5,494 nt of DNA. Source: Clostridiaceae bacterium (GTDB taxonomy: Bacteria > Bacillota > Clostridia > UMGS1883 > JAAYMJ01). Below, one piece after another: positions 5,324 through 5,494 of the stretch. Where the stretch lies: the NCBI GenBank assembly GCA_012521455.1, contig JAAYMJ010000235.1, forward strand, positions 1 through 5,494, written 5' to 3'. The position numbers and the translations under genes are program-made. Numbering within the stretch: the first letter of the stretch is position 1; each line of letters begins with the position of its first letter. The notes below the pieces were generated by a model that had not been told where the DNA came from, did no database searches, and saw only the letters and a program-made list of their open reading frames with translations.

Positions 5324-5494
5324 TTTATTTAATCTTTCTTCCAAAATTTTTGCCACGGGGTCAAGCCATGTCCCGCTGTAGTATTCAACCGTTCCTTCAT
5401 CACAGGCGGAAGAAATTTTGGGGTCGATAGGGATTTTCGCAAGCACGGCTAAATTATGCCCTTTTGCAATTTCGTCAATATGGCTGTCGCCAAA
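5312..5494 (-). CDS. mrp: Mrp/NBP35 (ApbC-type) P-loop ATPase, C-terminal fragment, 5' end off the window
   Basis: Sixty codons plus TGA, entering from the right edge. The sequence FGDSHIDEIAKGHNL (1-15), VLAKIPIDPKISSACDEG (17-34) and a closing WLDPVAKILEERL (43-55) match the end of Mrp/NBP35 proteins. There, an FG(E/K)SxxxEIA helix is followed by a PIDPxxxxxCDEG strand-loop. Family members bind ATP through an N-terminal deviant Walker A motif, outside this window, and act in iron-sulfur cluster carriage in the cytoplasm. Whether this copy has a CxxC cluster site or a fused extra domain cannot be seen. It is transcribed towards the chromate transporter pair. Confidence 0.82.
   Translation of the reverse strand, partial: FGDSHIDEIAKGHNLAVLAKIPIDPKISSACDEGTVEYYSGTWLDPVAKILEERLNKGNN

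Overview
The window reads as chromosomal DNA from a low-GC Firmicute, most likely an anaerobic member of the Clostridia. The signs are AT-rich intergenic DNA, strong AGGAGG-type ribosome binding sites, U-tract hairpin terminators and closest family resemblances to clostridial proteins. This is inferred from style and families; no marker gene fixes the taxon.

Layout. (1) 1-2341, minus: a long open frame running off the left edge. It encodes a PEP/pyruvate-binding (PPDK_N, ATP-grasp) protein with a degenerate KaiC/RecA-like N-terminal domain. (2) 2342-3698: about 1.36 kb without a convincing intact gene. It holds a bidirectional terminator close upstream of the large gene, a broken minus-strand reading frame with a cadherin-like/Ig-like fragment, a second terminator that folds well only as minus-strand RNA, a weak 74-codon cysteine-containing ORF, another cysteine-rich minus-strand fragment with an in-frame stop, and several inverted repeats. 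(3) 3601-4040, minus: a DUF1801 (YdhG/Fra-like, frataxin-like) gene followed by a strong terminator. (4) 4041-4151: a divergent promoter region. (5) 4152-5293, plus: two short CHR-family chromate transporter genes overlapping by ATGA, which together should form one transporter. (6) 5312-5494, minus: the C-terminal 60 codons of an Mrp/NBP35-type P-loop ATPase, convergent with the transporter pair.

How the genes work together. The clear functional unit is the CHR pair, two half-length membrane proteins made from one mRNA. The DUF1801 gene shares its upstream region. Together with Mrp (iron-sulfur carrier family), the right half leans towards metal and oxyanion handling, but only by proximity. 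The large left-hand gene is a separate transcription unit. The middle region looks like decayed genes plus at least one orphan minus-strand transcription unit. No CRISPR array, tRNA, rRNA or insertion sequence was seen, and no clear previously undescribed system. The most unusual items are the KaiC-like/ATP-grasp fusion protein and the orphan terminator unit.
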